15,249 nt of DNA from CAZWHE01 sp964633825 (lineage in GTDB: Bacteria > Planctomycetota > B15-G4 > CAYZWU01): contig CAZWHE010000102.1 in the NCBI GenBank assembly GCA_964633825.1, positions 1-15,249 on the forward strand, read 5' to 3'. This document shows positions 7,387 to 14,919 of this stretch, piece by piece. The translations under genes and the position numbers were made by a program. A model generated the notes under the pieces. That model was not told the DNA's origin. It did not search any database and saw nothing but the letters and a program-made list of their open reading frames with translations. Each line of letters starts with the position of its first letter. The stretch's first letter is position 1.

Positions 7387-8349
7387 ATGATAGCCCGCAT
7401 CGTTATGGTTTTGTTCATGGCCGGTTGTTTTCTGGCTGGTCCCGCTATTGCCCAGGATTGCTGCCCCGGCGGGGAAGCATCCAAAGACAAAGGTGCCGCC
7501 GGGATCTGTGAAAAAGGCAACGTCCTTCTGCGGAAAGGGGACTTCGAAGGCGCGGCCAGAGCCTATGAGGCCGCGGTGAAAACCGACGGCGACAACCCGG
7601 AATACTCGAACCGGCTTAAAACAGTTCAACGGGTCATAGAGCTCAGGAAGTATATCGCCGGAAACGAGCCATCCCCCAAGTGGGAAAAGATCGCCGAATC
7701 TCTTCACACCTACTACCTGAGGAACGACATTCACAGTGAAGCACTTGCCCTGGACAGGGACGTTCACGCAAGACTGAACAACGCGCTTTCCATGTCGCTT
7801 CTGGCAGAGACCTATCTCGAGATGGACATGAACAACGAAGCGTTCGAACTGCTCAAGGTCCTCACGGAAAAAGACTCCACCCCGCAGAACAGGCTCTATC
7901 TCGGTATCGCGCTGGCCCGCCTTGGAATGAAGGACGAGGCCGGAATGATCGCCGACAAATATCCGCTCCCCGAAAACGCCGGCATCGGCCTCATCTATGA
8001 CGCCGCCCGTTTCTATGCTCTCCTGGGAAGAAGCAATGAAGCCGTCGGGCTCCTGACCCGTCTTTTCGAAAAGACGCCGCCCGGACAGCTCGGTATGGTC
8101 AAGGAGTACGTGAAAAAGTGCAGGGACTTCGCCCCCATTCTTGCGTATTCCGGATTCAAGAACGCCCTCGAGACCGCGTCGAAGGTCGAGGCTTCCGGAT
8201 GCGGCGGCGGCGGGTGCGAGAAGATGAAGAAGGGCGGTGGATGCAACATGAAGAAAGAAGGTGGGTCCTGCGGCAGCGGCCACTCGGACTGCAAGGGGAA
8301 GCAGGACGAAAAGAAGTCCGGTTGCGGCGGCGGGTCCTGCAAAGGATAA
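7387..8349 (+). CDS. Secreted TPR protein with cysteine-rich C-terminal tail
   Basis: A 320-residue exported protein, family not recognised by name. Residues 1-22 are a signal peptide, probably cut after 'AIA'; the mature form opens with 'QDCCPGG'. Residues ~38-72 are a TPR ('LLRKGDFEGAARAYEAAV'), and further TPR-like helices lie at ~134-160, 169-190 and 203-230. The last ~50 residues (270-320) are Gly/Lys/Cys-rich, with Cys at 272, 277, 286, 295, 302, 313 and 318 and patterns 'CGGGGC' and 'CGGGSC'. This tail looks metal-binding or thiol-active, which is an inference. AAGGAG at 7374-7379 is 7 bases from the ATG. The next gene, 42 bases on, encodes a NapH-like protein with an HMA-like domain, so a shared periplasmic metal or redox role is plausible. 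A lipoprotein start at Cys14 ('MAGC') is less likely because the hydrophobic stretch would be very short. Confidence 0.82.
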   Translation: MIARIVMVLFMAGCFLAGPAIAQDCCPGGEASKDKGAAGICEKGNVLLRKGDFEGAARAYEAAVKTDGDNPEYSNRLKTVQRVIELRKYIAGNEPSPKWEKIAESLHTYYLRNDIHSEALALDRDVHARLNNALSMSLLAETYLEMDMNNEAFELLKVLTEKDSTPQNRLYLGIALARLGMKDEAGMIADKYPLPENAGIGLIYDAARFYALLGRSNEAVGLLTRLFEKTPPGQLGMVKEYVKKCRDFAPILAYSGFKNALETASKVEASGCGGGGCEKMKKGGGCNMKKEGGSCGSGHSDCKGKQDEKKSGCGGGSCKG

Positions 8350-8391
8350 GTGGTCCTGTTCATGAATAATGAAAAGGATCACTAAAGCCCG

Positions 8392-9597
8392 ATGAAAACG
8401 ACGCGGCGCTTTGTCCAGACCGGGTTCCTGGCCCTCATCGTGACCGGCGTCTGGATCGTGGGCGGAAACGCGGAACGATGGTGTCCCTTCGGGGGCGTGG
8501 AGGCGATCTACTCCTACGTCAGTGAGGGAAACCTTATCTGCTCGCTCGGGGTTTCCAACTTCTACATCCTGGGCGGCGTGCTTCTCACCGTTCTTGTTCT
8601 GAAGCGGGCATTCTGCGGGTATGCCTGCCCCATCGGCGCGCTCTCCGAGTGGATACAAGCCGGCGCGGTGAAGCTGGGGATCAGGCCTGCAAGGGTTTCT
8701 CCCGCACTCGACCGCGTCCTCTCCCTCCTGAAGTATCTCGCCCTGGCCGTCGTCCTCGCCTTCACCTGGAAGGTGGGAGAGATCGTGCTCCGCGGGTACG
8801 GTCCCTGTTATGCGCTGATCAGCCGTCACGGCAAGGACATCACCTTCTGGGCTTACGCCCTGTCGGGCGCCGTCGCTGCCGGTTCCCTCTTTCTCACCGT
8901 GCCCTTCTGCAGGTGGCTCTGCCCGCTCGCCGCCCTTCTCAATCCCTTTTCCCGGTTTGCGCCGGCCCGGATCAGGCGGAACAGCAAGGCCTGTGTCGAT
9001 TGCGCCCTCTGCGCGAAGGCCTGCGTCATGGCCATTCCCGTCGACAAGGAGGTCGAGGTCACGGCGGCCCGGTGCTCATCCTGTCTCGACTGCGTCGATG
9101 TCTGCCCCGAGCGTGACAGGGGCGCCCTGGTGTGGGGTACAAAGCGCAGCGGCTGGTCCCAGACCACGCTTGTGGCTGTGCTTCTGCTCTGTTTCGGAGG
9201 CGCCGTTACCGCCGACATCCTCTATCCCCTTCCCTCCTTCGTATGGACACGCGGTGACGTTCCATACGAAACCGCCGGGCTCGAAATGATAATCGAGGGT
9301 GTGACCTGCCGCGGCAAGTCCGCCGGCCTCACAGTCTGGCTGCAGCGGGACGACGAGCTGGAGGTCGAGGGTTTTATCAAAGTGGAAACGTGGCCCGGCC
9401 CCGGCTCCGGCAGGGTCCGCATTACTTTTGATCCTTTCCGAACCAGCGATGAAGCGATCAGAAAAGCCCTCACCGATCCCTGGTTCGACCTCGGCTCGGG
9501 CGGCTTCGATATGTCCCCTTATCTGATCGAGGAATTCGATTCCTTCGGTTCGGGCGGGAAGAGCAAAAGAAGACCCGAACAGGAGAACAATCCATGA
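8392..9597 (+). CDS. NapH-like 4Fe-4S membrane protein fused to a degenerate HMA-like domain
   Basis: A 401-residue membrane protein. Hydrophobic segments lie at ~8-24, 56-71, 108-130, 152-172 and 257-277. NapH/Fer4_5 hallmarks are 'FCGYACPIGAL' (C75, C79) and 'FCRWLCPLAALL' (C173, C177). Two ferredoxin clusters follow: C201-C204-C207-C211 and C228-C231-C234-C238. Residues ~298-366 resemble a heavy-metal-associated domain: 'IIEGVTCRGKSAGL' in place of GMTCxxCA, ending 'VRITFDPFRTSDEAIRKAL', with one Cys (C306). With a cytoplasmic N-terminus, the clusters face the cytoplasm and the HMA-like part lies outside. The family passes electrons between the quinone pool and periplasmic partners; here the partner may be the preceding cysteine-rich protein. 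The start lacks a well-spaced Shine-Dalgarno (AAGGA 13 bases upstream). It overlaps the POT gene by 4 bases. Confidence 0.83.
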   Translation: MKTTRRFVQTGFLALIVTGVWIVGGNAERWCPFGGVEAIYSYVSEGNLICSLGVSNFYILGGVLLTVLVLKRAFCGYACPIGALSEWIQAGAVKLGIRPARVSPALDRVLSLLKYLALAVVLAFTWKVGEIVLRGYGPCYALISRHGKDITFWAYALSGAVAAGSLFLTVPFCRWLCPLAALLNPFSRFAPARIRRNSKACVDCALCAKACVMAIPVDKEVEVTAARCSSCLDCVDVCPERDRGALVWGTKRSGWSQTTLVAVLLLCFGGAVTADILYPLPSFVWTRGDVPYETAGLEMIIEGVTCRGKSAGLTVWLQRDDELEVEGFIKVETWPGPGSGRVRITFDPFRTSDEAIRKALTDPWFDLGSGGFDMSPYLIEEFDSFGSGGKSKRRPEQENNP

Positions 9598-11150
9598 CAT
9601 CCAATACAACGGGGAATGCATCCACGCCCCCGTCCGATTCCGCCGATAACGGTTCAGACGAATACGGATCGAGCTCCGGGGAGGGCCTCGGCCGCACCTA
9701 CTGGATGCTCAACTCGATCGAGATGTTCGAGCGCCTGGCATTCTTCTGCCTCCGCGTGATGGCGCCGATCTACATCATGCAGATCGGCCAGAACGAGGGC
9801 GGCCTCCACCTGACGGCCATGCACAAGGGCACGATCTACATGTGGTGGGCCATCTTCCAGTCCGTGCTGCCCATCATCACGGGCGGGATCGCCGACCGGT
9901 ACGGATACAAGCGGATCCTCTTCATCTCCATCTCGATGAACACGGCCGGCTACCTGATCATGGCGAACTTTCACTCTTACACGGGGTTCTTCACGGGGAT
10001 CATCGTTCTCGCCACGGGAACTGCTTTTTTCAAGCCGAGCCTGCAGGGCTCCATCGCCAACCTTCTCAAAAAGAAAAACGCCTCCCTCGGCTGGGGGGTC
10101 TTCTACTGGGTCGTGAACGTGGGATCGCTCGCCGCTCACTATATCGCCGGTCCGATCATGGTGGACAGGAGCGCCGGCGGTTGGCAGCGTCTTTTCTACG
10201 CCTGCGCCGTTTTCAGCGCGATGAACTTCCTGCTCCTTCTCGCTTTCAGGGATGTTCCTTCGGGCGCCTCGAAATCGGAAAATCCCCTCGTCGTGCTCTG
10301 GCGGACGCTGGTCAATATCTTCGAAGCCCGGCTGATCACCTGGCTCCTCATCATGTCCTGCTTTTGGCTGATGATGTACCAGCTCTGGGACCTGCAGCCC
10401 AACTTCATCGAAGACTGGGTCGATTCGTCCATGGTGGCGGCCCATCTTCCCGACGACCTCCACCTGAAGGAGATGGGCGACCGCGGACTGGTGCGCGTTC
10501 CCCAGCAGGTCCTGATCTCGATGAACGCTCTCATGATCGTGCTCTTCGTCGTGCCCGTCACCTGGCTGGTGCGTCGCATGCGGACCCTGTCGGCCATGCT
10601 GATCGGCATGCTCATGGCCACGGCGGGCGTTCTCGTGGCGGGATGGACGGGCAACGGATGGATCCTCCTCTCCGGCATCGCTCTCTTTTCGCTCGGCGAG
10701 ATGCTCACGGGTCCGAAGAAGCAGGAATACCTCGGCCTCATCGCGCCGCCGGGAAAGAAGGGGATGTACCTCGGGTACGTGAACATCCCCGTGGGGATCG
10801 GTCTGGCCGTGGGCTCCAAGCTGTCGGGCTGGATCTACGGAACGTGGGGCGAGAAGGCGACCCTGGCGCTCAAGTACCTCGTGGAAAAAACGGAGTATTG
10901 CGCCGGCAGGGCCTGGGACGGAAGCATCGATACGCTCGAGACCGTGACGGGCGTACAGCGCACCGAGGCGTTCGTCTTTTTGCAGGAGCATCTCGGCATC
11001 GACGGGGTGGAGGCCAACCAACTCCTCTGGGAAACGTACCAGCCCTACTACCACGTCTGGGTCCCTTTCGCCGCGATCGGAATCGTTGCCGCCGTCGCCC
11101 TCGCCGTGTTCGGCCAGATGGCGAAGCGCTGGTCCGACATGAACGCGTGA
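9594..11150 (+). CDS. POT/PTR family proton-dependent oligopeptide transporter
   Basis: A 518-residue inner-membrane MFS protein of the proton-dependent oligopeptide transporter family, which imports di- and tripeptides. Evidence: the ExxER proton-coupling motif in 'SIEMFERLAFF' (Glu43, Glu46, Arg47), an MFS A-like loop 'GGIADRYGYKR' (97-107), 'FFKPSLQGSIANLL' (146-159), corresponding to the POT 'FKPN' signature with Ser for Asn, and a hydrophobic profile of about twelve segments. Two hydrophilic insertions, near 'EDWVDSSMVAAHLPDD' and near residues 425-485, lengthen the loops. The first ~33 residues are Ser/Gly/Asp-rich and probably disordered. AGGAGA at 9581-9586 lies 7 bases before the ATG, which overlaps the preceding stop (ATGA). 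With the upstream M29 aminopeptidase it suits peptide use as a nutrient; actual substrates are unknown. Confidence 0.87.
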   Translation: MTSNTTGNASTPPSDSADNGSDEYGSSSGEGLGRTYWMLNSIEMFERLAFFCLRVMAPIYIMQIGQNEGGLHLTAMHKGTIYMWWAIFQSVLPIITGGIADRYGYKRILFISISMNTAGYLIMANFHSYTGFFTGIIVLATGTAFFKPSLQGSIANLLKKKNASLGWGVFYWVVNVGSLAAHYIAGPIMVDRSAGGWQRLFYACAVFSAMNFLLLLAFRDVPSGASKSENPLVVLWRTLVNIFEARLITWLLIMSCFWLMMYQLWDLQPNFIEDWVDSSMVAAHLPDDLHLKEMGDRGLVRVPQQVLISMNALMIVLFVVPVTWLVRRMRTLSAMLIGMLMATAGVLVAGWTGNGWILLSGIALFSLGEMLTGPKKQEYLGLIAPPGKKGMYLGYVNIPVGIGLAVGSKLSGWIYGTWGEKATLALKYLVEKTEYCAGRAWDGSIDTLETVTGVQRTEAFVFLQEHLGIDGVEANQLLWETYQPYYHVWVPFAAIGIVAAVALAVFGQMAKRWSDMNA

Positions 11151-11224
11151 GAAGCTCCTTTTTTCTCCTTTGCCCTTCGTCGCTCGTGGCATAACATCTG
11201 AACAAGCACAATGAAAAGAGCGCC

Positions 11225-11231
11225 GGGGAGG
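11225..11231 (+). promoter_or_regulatory. Shine-Dalgarno site choosing the DUF2157 start
   Basis: GGGGAGG lies 6 bases before the ATG at 11238. The in-frame ATG at 11211 has no such site. Confidence 0.6.
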
Positions 11232-11237
11232 CCGGTC

Positions 11238-12605
11238 ATGAAAAATCGTTTTCGCAGAGCCTTGGACCAAGAGCTCGGGAGCTGGGTCGACAAGGGTTTC
11301 GTCAATGAAGACCAGGCGGCCCGGCTGGCCGGGCACTACGCCCTCGACCGGCTCGACGCCGAGAGGCGCTCCCTCCTGCTGAACACCATTTTCCTCATCG
11401 GCGTCGTGCTCATCGGCTGCGGTGTCGTGGCTTTCGTGGCCGCCCACTGGGAGAATATCTCCAAATACGTCAAGGTCGCGCTTCTGCTCCTCGCCATGGC
11501 CGGCGTCCACGCGGCCGGGTACTGGCTCTGGAAGGTCAAGGGGAACCGGCCCCGGCTGGGCCACGCTCTCACCGTGCTCGGCACGCTGATCTTCGGCGCC
11601 AACATTGCTCTCTTCGCCCAGGTCTTTCATATCAGCGGAGAGCTCCACGCCGCCTACCTCGCCTGGGGGGCCGGGGCCCTGGTCATGGCCTACTCTCTCG
11701 GCAGCGTCCCGAACGCCGTCGTGGCGATCGGCGCGTCCTTTGTCGGTTTCGGATACTATATCGATCGGTTCGAAAGCGCTTTTATCCTGTATCCCTTCCT
11801 GGCGGCGGGGCTTTGCCTCCCCCTCTGCTACCTGAAAAAGTCGGTTCTCCTTTTTTTTCTCGTTGTCGCCGCAGCAGCGATCGCCCTGATCACGAACGGC
11901 TGCGTCTCGGTCGACGAAGGGAAGGGCGTCGCCGTTGTCCTTCCTTTCCCCGTCACGCTGGCCGCTCTCTGGTGTTACGGTCGTTTACACAGCAAGAAGG
12001 GGGCGTGGGCGGCTTTCGGTTCCGCTGCGCGTGCTCTCGGGGCCTTGGGCATCGGGGGAACGCTCTTTTTTCTCGCTTTTTACGATATCGTGCACAATCT
12101 CGGCGGGGACACGAGGCGGATAGGCGACTGGAGCTCCGCCTACTGGTGGGCGCTCGCGTCTCCCCTCATCCTGATCGTCATCCCCGTCACGGTCGCCGTG
12201 ACGCTCGATCGCGGAAGAGTGCGGTCCCTGGCCGAGCCCCTCCTGGCGGGCTGCGCCGTCGTGGCCGCCGTCGTTCTCTGCCAGGTCGAATTCCTCAACG
12301 ACCCGGTGGCCTGGAGCGTCGTGGCCGTGAACATCATCGCCGTCGGTCTGTCGGCTTACGGGATCTGGATCGGCCTGAAAGGCTACGAGCGCCTGCCATA
12401 CTGGTCCGGGCTCGGCCTGGCTGTTCTCCTGATCATGAGCCGTTTCTTCGAGTACGAATCGCACCTGCTCGTCAAATCCGCGGGTTTCGCCGGGGCCGGC
12501 GTGGCGCTGATCGTTTTCGGCGTCCTCTTCGAGAACCGCTTGAGGCGGGCCCGGAAAGGTGTCGGGATCAAGGAGACCGGCGCAAAGGAGGTGGACCATG
12601 GTTAA
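11238..12605 (+). CDS. DUF2157 domain-containing membrane protein
   Basis: A 455-residue polytopic membrane protein. The N-terminal ~65 residues are soluble ('LGSWVDKGFVNEDQAARL', an opening typical of DUF2157), followed by 'GVVAFVAAHWENIS' and about twelve hydrophobic segments to the end, finishing in a basic tail. DUF2157 proteins have no established biochemical function; they are commonly encoded beside GDYXXLXY-domain proteins, as here. The start at 11238 is chosen for its ribosome site; starting at 11211 would add nine residues. Its stop lies 8 bases inside the next gene, so translation is probably coupled. The 87 bases before it hold no recognised promoter or terminator, so it may belong to the same transcript as the POT gene. 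Confidence 0.85.
   Translation: MKNRFRRALDQELGSWVDKGFVNEDQAARLAGHYALDRLDAERRSLLLNTIFLIGVVLIGCGVVAFVAAHWENISKYVKVALLLLAMAGVHAAGYWLWKVKGNRPRLGHALTVLGTLIFGANIALFAQVFHISGELHAAYLAWGAGALVMAYSLGSVPNAVVAIGASFVGFGYYIDRFESAFILYPFLAAGLCLPLCYLKKSVLLFFLVVAAAAIALITNGCVSVDEGKGVAVVLPFPVTLAALWCYGRLHSKKGAWAAFGSAARALGALGIGGTLFFLAFYDIVHNLGGDTRRIGDWSSAYWWALASPLILIVIPVTVAVTLDRGRVRSLAEPLLAGCAVVAAVVLCQVEFLNDPVAWSVVAVNIIAVGLSAYGIWIGLKGYERLPYWSGLGLAVLLIMSRFFEYESHLLVKSAGFAGAGVALIVFGVLFENRLRRARKGVGIKETGAKEVDHG
12585..12591 (+). promoter_or_regulatory. Shine-Dalgarno site of the GDYXXLXY-like gene
   Basis: AAGGAGG lies 6 bases before the ATG at 12598 and within the end of the DUF2157 gene. It decides against an in-frame start at 12559. 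Confidence 0.7.
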
Positions 12606-13125
12606 GCACGTCGCATTCATCGCGGCCCTCCTCGTTCAATTCGGGATTCTGGCCTGGCCGCCAATGGAGAAATCGATCATCCGAGAGACAGGAAGAATGA
12701 TCACCCTCCGGACCGGGCCCGTCGATCCCTACGATGTCATGCGCGGGTACTACATGACGCTGGGCTTCGAGATATCGAGGCCTCCCGGTTTCGAAAGCGA
12801 AAAAGGCCGGGCGGGTGAGAGGGTATACACTCTTCTCCAGGAGGGGGAGGACGGGGTCTGGAACGCCCTTTCAGCCGGGTTCGAGCCGCCGGCCGAGCTT
12901 ACGGAAAACCAGGTCGTGATCCGGGGCCGGATCAGGCCGGCGTTCCGGCAGAGTCTTATCGATTACGGCATTGAAAAATATTTCGTCCCCGAGGCCGTGA
13001 GGAGCGAGATCGAAAAAGCGATCCGCGGGGAGGGAAGCCGGATCCTCGTCGACGTGGCTGTCGATTCCGACGGGGATTCGAGTGTTCTCCGCCTCCATGT
13101 GGGGGAAGAAATCTACGAGTATTAG
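12598..13125 (+). CDS. GDYXXLXY-like protein (DUF2157 partner)
   Basis: A 175-residue protein with an N-terminal hydrophobic segment (residues ~4-18) that anchors it or directs export, followed by an extracytoplasmic domain. Residues ~40-57 read 'TGPVDPYDVMRGYYMTLG' then FEIS, matching the GDYXXLXY signature region, though the core is GYYMTLGF, with Tyr for Asp and Phe for the final Tyr. 'VVIRGRI' and 'YGIEKYFVPE' further on also fit that family, which has no assigned activity but is usually paired with DUF2157 membrane proteins. It overlaps the DUF2157 gene by 8 bases and precedes yqeY by 10 bases. The start follows the strong ribosome site; an upstream ATG at 12559 would add a hydrophilic 13-residue extension before the hydrophobic segment. 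Confidence 0.78.
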   Translation: MVKHVAFIAALLVQFGILAWPPMEKSIIRETGRMITLRTGPVDPYDVMRGYYMTLGFEISRPPGFESEKGRAGERVYTLLQEGEDGVWNALSAGFEPPAELTENQVVIRGRIRPAFRQSLIDYGIEKYFVPEAVRSEIEKAIRGEGSRILVDVAVDSDGDSSVLRLHVGEEIYEY

Positions 13126-13129
13126 GAGG
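13124..13129 (+). promoter_or_regulatory. Shine-Dalgarno site of yqeY
   Basis: AGGAGG overlaps the preceding stop codon by two bases and lies 6 bases before the ATG at 13136. It favours that start over an in-frame ATG at 13082. Confidence 0.7.
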
Positions 13130-13135
13130 TCGTCC

Positions 13136-13591
13136 ATGACCCTTATGGAAGAGATGAACGAAGCCCTCAAGGCCGCCATGAAGGCGGGCCGCAAGGACGA
13201 GGTCGGGATCTACAGAATGCTCCTCTCCGAGGTCAAGAGGCTGGCCATCGACAGAAAGGAGCGGGACGAGGTGACCGACGAGATCGTCGTGGACGCCATG
13301 ACCAAGGCGCTCAAGTCCCGGAAGGAGTCGGTCTCCCAGTACCGGGCCGGCGGCCGGGAGGACCTGGCAGAAAAAGAAGAGACCGAAATCGCCGTCATCG
13401 AGAAATATCTTCCCGAGGCGCTCTCAGAGGACGAGATCACAGCCCTCGTCGACGAAGCGATCGCCGAGACCGGGGCCGAGAGCCCCAAGGAGATGGGCAA
13501 GGTGATGAAGGCCCTCATGCCGAAGGTCAAGGGCCGCGCCGACGGTAAAGTCGTCAGCCGGCTCGTGACGGAGAGGCTGCGGGGGGGGTAG
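13136..13591 (+). CDS. yqeY: GatB/YqeY domain-containing protein
   Basis: A 151-residue soluble protein of the YqeY family, close to the usual ~150 residues. It shows the helical N-terminal half ('EEMNEALKAAMKAGRKDE', 'YRMLLSEVKRLAIDRK'), the middle 'SRKESVSQYRAGGREDLA', the 'EIAVIEKYLPEALSEDEI' linker and the tail domain related to the GatB C-terminus ('PKEMGKVMKALMPKVKGRA', 'DGKVVSRLV'). That tail in GatB contacts tRNA during amidation of Glu-tRNA(Gln); the free-standing YqeY has no settled function, and a tRNA-related role is inferred from homology. It is the last gene of the GC-rich run. DNA after its stop becomes AT-rich at once, so the transcript probably ends shortly downstream. Confidence 0.92.
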   Translation: MTLMEEMNEALKAAMKAGRKDEVGIYRMLLSEVKRLAIDRKERDEVTDEIVVDAMTKALKSRKESVSQYRAGGREDLAEKEETEIAVIEKYLPEALSEDEITALVDEAIAETGAESPKEMGKVMKALMPKVKGRADGKVVSRLVTERLRGG

Positions 13592-13639
13592 ATAATAAAT
13601 AAACAGCGCTGAATTTCACCTGAGGATTCGTTCGGCTTC

Positions 13640-13666
13640 TTCCCAATGGGGAAAATTCATTTTTTT
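13640..13666 (+). terminator. Weak possible intrinsic terminator after yqeY
   Basis: A 5-base stem (TTCCC at 13640-13644, GGGAA at 13649-13653) is followed six bases later by seven T (13660-13666). The stem is short, so the call is tentative. Confidence 0.3.
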
Positions 13667-13721
13667 GTTACCGGCAATCCGATGTGGACTTAGATGGCGG
13701 GTGCTCGGAGACCATGTTCAT

Positions 13722-13742
13722 AGTATTTTTAATAAAAACACT
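13722..13742. promoter_or_regulatory. AT-rich palindrome upstream of the third beta-helix gene
   Basis: AGTATTTTTA, one central A, then TAAAAACACT: 9 of 10 positions are complementary. There is too little loop for an RNA hairpin at the centre, so an operator-like site is more likely than a terminator. The rest of 13592-13872 is AT-rich with no gene seen. Confidence 0.35.
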
Positions 13743-13807
13743 ACAGCTTTAACTAACTGGAATATAACACATTAGAGGTTTTGAAGAGATACAGATAATA
13801 GTTAATA

Positions 13808-13837
13808 GTGACAAATATCAATATCTAATGATATTAT
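13808..13837 (+). promoter_or_regulatory. Possible sigma-70-type promoter for the third beta-helix gene
   Basis: GTGACA (13808-13813), 18 bases, then TATTAT (13832-13837), each one mismatch from consensus. In AT-rich DNA such matches arise by chance, so confidence is low. Confidence 0.3.
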
Positions 13838-13872
13838 AAGGTTAATCAAAGTAGCATAAAGTGAGATAGGCG

Positions 13873-14919
13873 ATGATATTAGATCCACCAAGAAGGGCAA
13901 TGAATATAAAGTTATTTGTCTTTATTGTTATAATCGTTTTGATAATGACTTCTGAGTGGTCACTAGCAGCCACCATCTATGTCCCTGACCATTACCAAAC
14001 AATCCAAAGTGCCATCAATGCAGCGTCGAATGGTGATACGATAATTGTCAGACCCGGAGTATATATTGAGAACATGGATTATATTGGCAAGAAAGTTGTT
14101 GTCCGGAGTGAACAAGGACCTGAGGTTACTATTATCGACGGTAATCAGGCAGGTAGCGTTGTGACGTTTCAGAATGGAGAAGACGAGAATTCCGCAATTG
14201 ATGGATTTATTTTGACGAATGGCAATGCAATTGATGGAGGAGGTATCTATTGTAATGGTTCTTCTCCGATAATCTCTAATAATATCATTACATCAAATAA
14301 TGGGGGTGGAATTTGCTGTATTTCTTGTTCCCCGATTATATCAAAAAACGATATAATAAATAATATAGCTAACCATTTAGGCGGTGGTATCTTTGTAGCC
14401 TGGGAAACAAATCCTGTAATCAGTTACAACCTCATAGCAAATAATCAAGCTTTAGGAGGTGGCGGCGGAATATACGTAGGCGCCAACTCTGAATCAACGA
14501 TTCACCACAACATCATTTGCGGCAATACTACTGGATACTGGGGTGGAGGGGGTATTAATCTCTGGAGCGTATCAGCAATCTACGGCACGTATTCTTATGT
14601 ATATTGCAACTTGATAATAAACAATACAGCTACTGGTACTAACCAAGGTGAAGGTGGGGGCGGAATCTACAGCCGGTACGATACCTCATTGATTTATAAT
14701 AACACTTTTGTCGGTAATAGTGCATACAGAGGTGGAGGTATCTACATTCTGAACCAGCCATCATGTGTACCGGTAATATATAATTGCATATTCTGGGACA
14801 ACAACGCGTCATCGATAGGCCCGGAAATTCACACGGAACCTTCGTTGTTCGTCAAGCAGTTCGGCCTTGGTGAGGTACTGCGACGTCAAAGGAGGCTGGT
14901 TCGGAACGGGAAACATTGA
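13873..14919 (+). CDS. Secreted parallel beta-helix protein, reading frame broken near the 3' end
   Basis: A 348-residue frame. An N-terminal signal peptide (hydrophobic 'LFVFIVIIVLIM', ending near 'SLA') precedes 'ATIYVPDHYQTIQSAIN', nearly the same opening as the gene at 1032, including 'TIIDGNQAGSVVTFQNGE'. Beta-helix coils with 'GGGIYC', 'GGGICC', 'GGGIF' and 'GGGGIY' turns follow to about residue 310. From about 14845 the frame stops resembling the family ('QFGLGEVLRRQRRLVR') and ends at 14919, while the expected tail continues in the next frame, so this is a frameshifted gene. Translation may start at 13873 or at the ATG at 13900, nine residues later; both have weak ribosome sites. The gene is clearly AT-richer than the run before it. 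It is either a decaying gene or an assembly error. Confidence 0.82.
   Translation: MILDPPRRAMNIKLFVFIVIIVLIMTSEWSLAATIYVPDHYQTIQSAINAASNGDTIIVRPGVYIENMDYIGKKVVVRSEQGPEVTIIDGNQAGSVVTFQNGEDENSAIDGFILTNGNAIDGGGIYCNGSSPIISNNIITSNNGGGICCISCSPIISKNDIINNIANHLGGGIFVAWETNPVISYNLIANNQALGGGGGIYVGANSESTIHHNIICGNTTGYWGGGGINLWSVSAIYGTYSYVYCNLIINNTATGTNQGEGGGGIYSRYDTSLIYNNTFVGNSAYRGGGIYILNQPSCVPVIYNCIFWDNNASSIGPEIHTEPSLFVKQFGLGEVLRRQRRLVRNGKH

Noticed and set aside
7387..7440. Lipoprotein signal with Cys14 in 'MAGC'
   Set aside because: It would leave a very short hydrophobic stretch, and a standard cleavage site follows at 'AIA'.
8362..8385. Short ATG-led frame between the TPR and NapH-like genes
   Set aside because: Only seven codons before a stop, with no sign of conservation or function.
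7186..8829. 547-residue open frame on the minus strand opposite the TPR and NapH-like genes
   Set aside because: It is an antisense shadow: it crosses the repeat-bearing spacer and the signal peptide of the TPR gene, and has no recognisable domain.
9654..11648. 664-residue open frame on the minus strand opposite the POT and DUF2157 genes
   Set aside because: It spans two well-supported plus-strand genes, is rich in His, Asp, Arg and Pro as expected of a GC-rich antisense frame, and has no recognisable domain.
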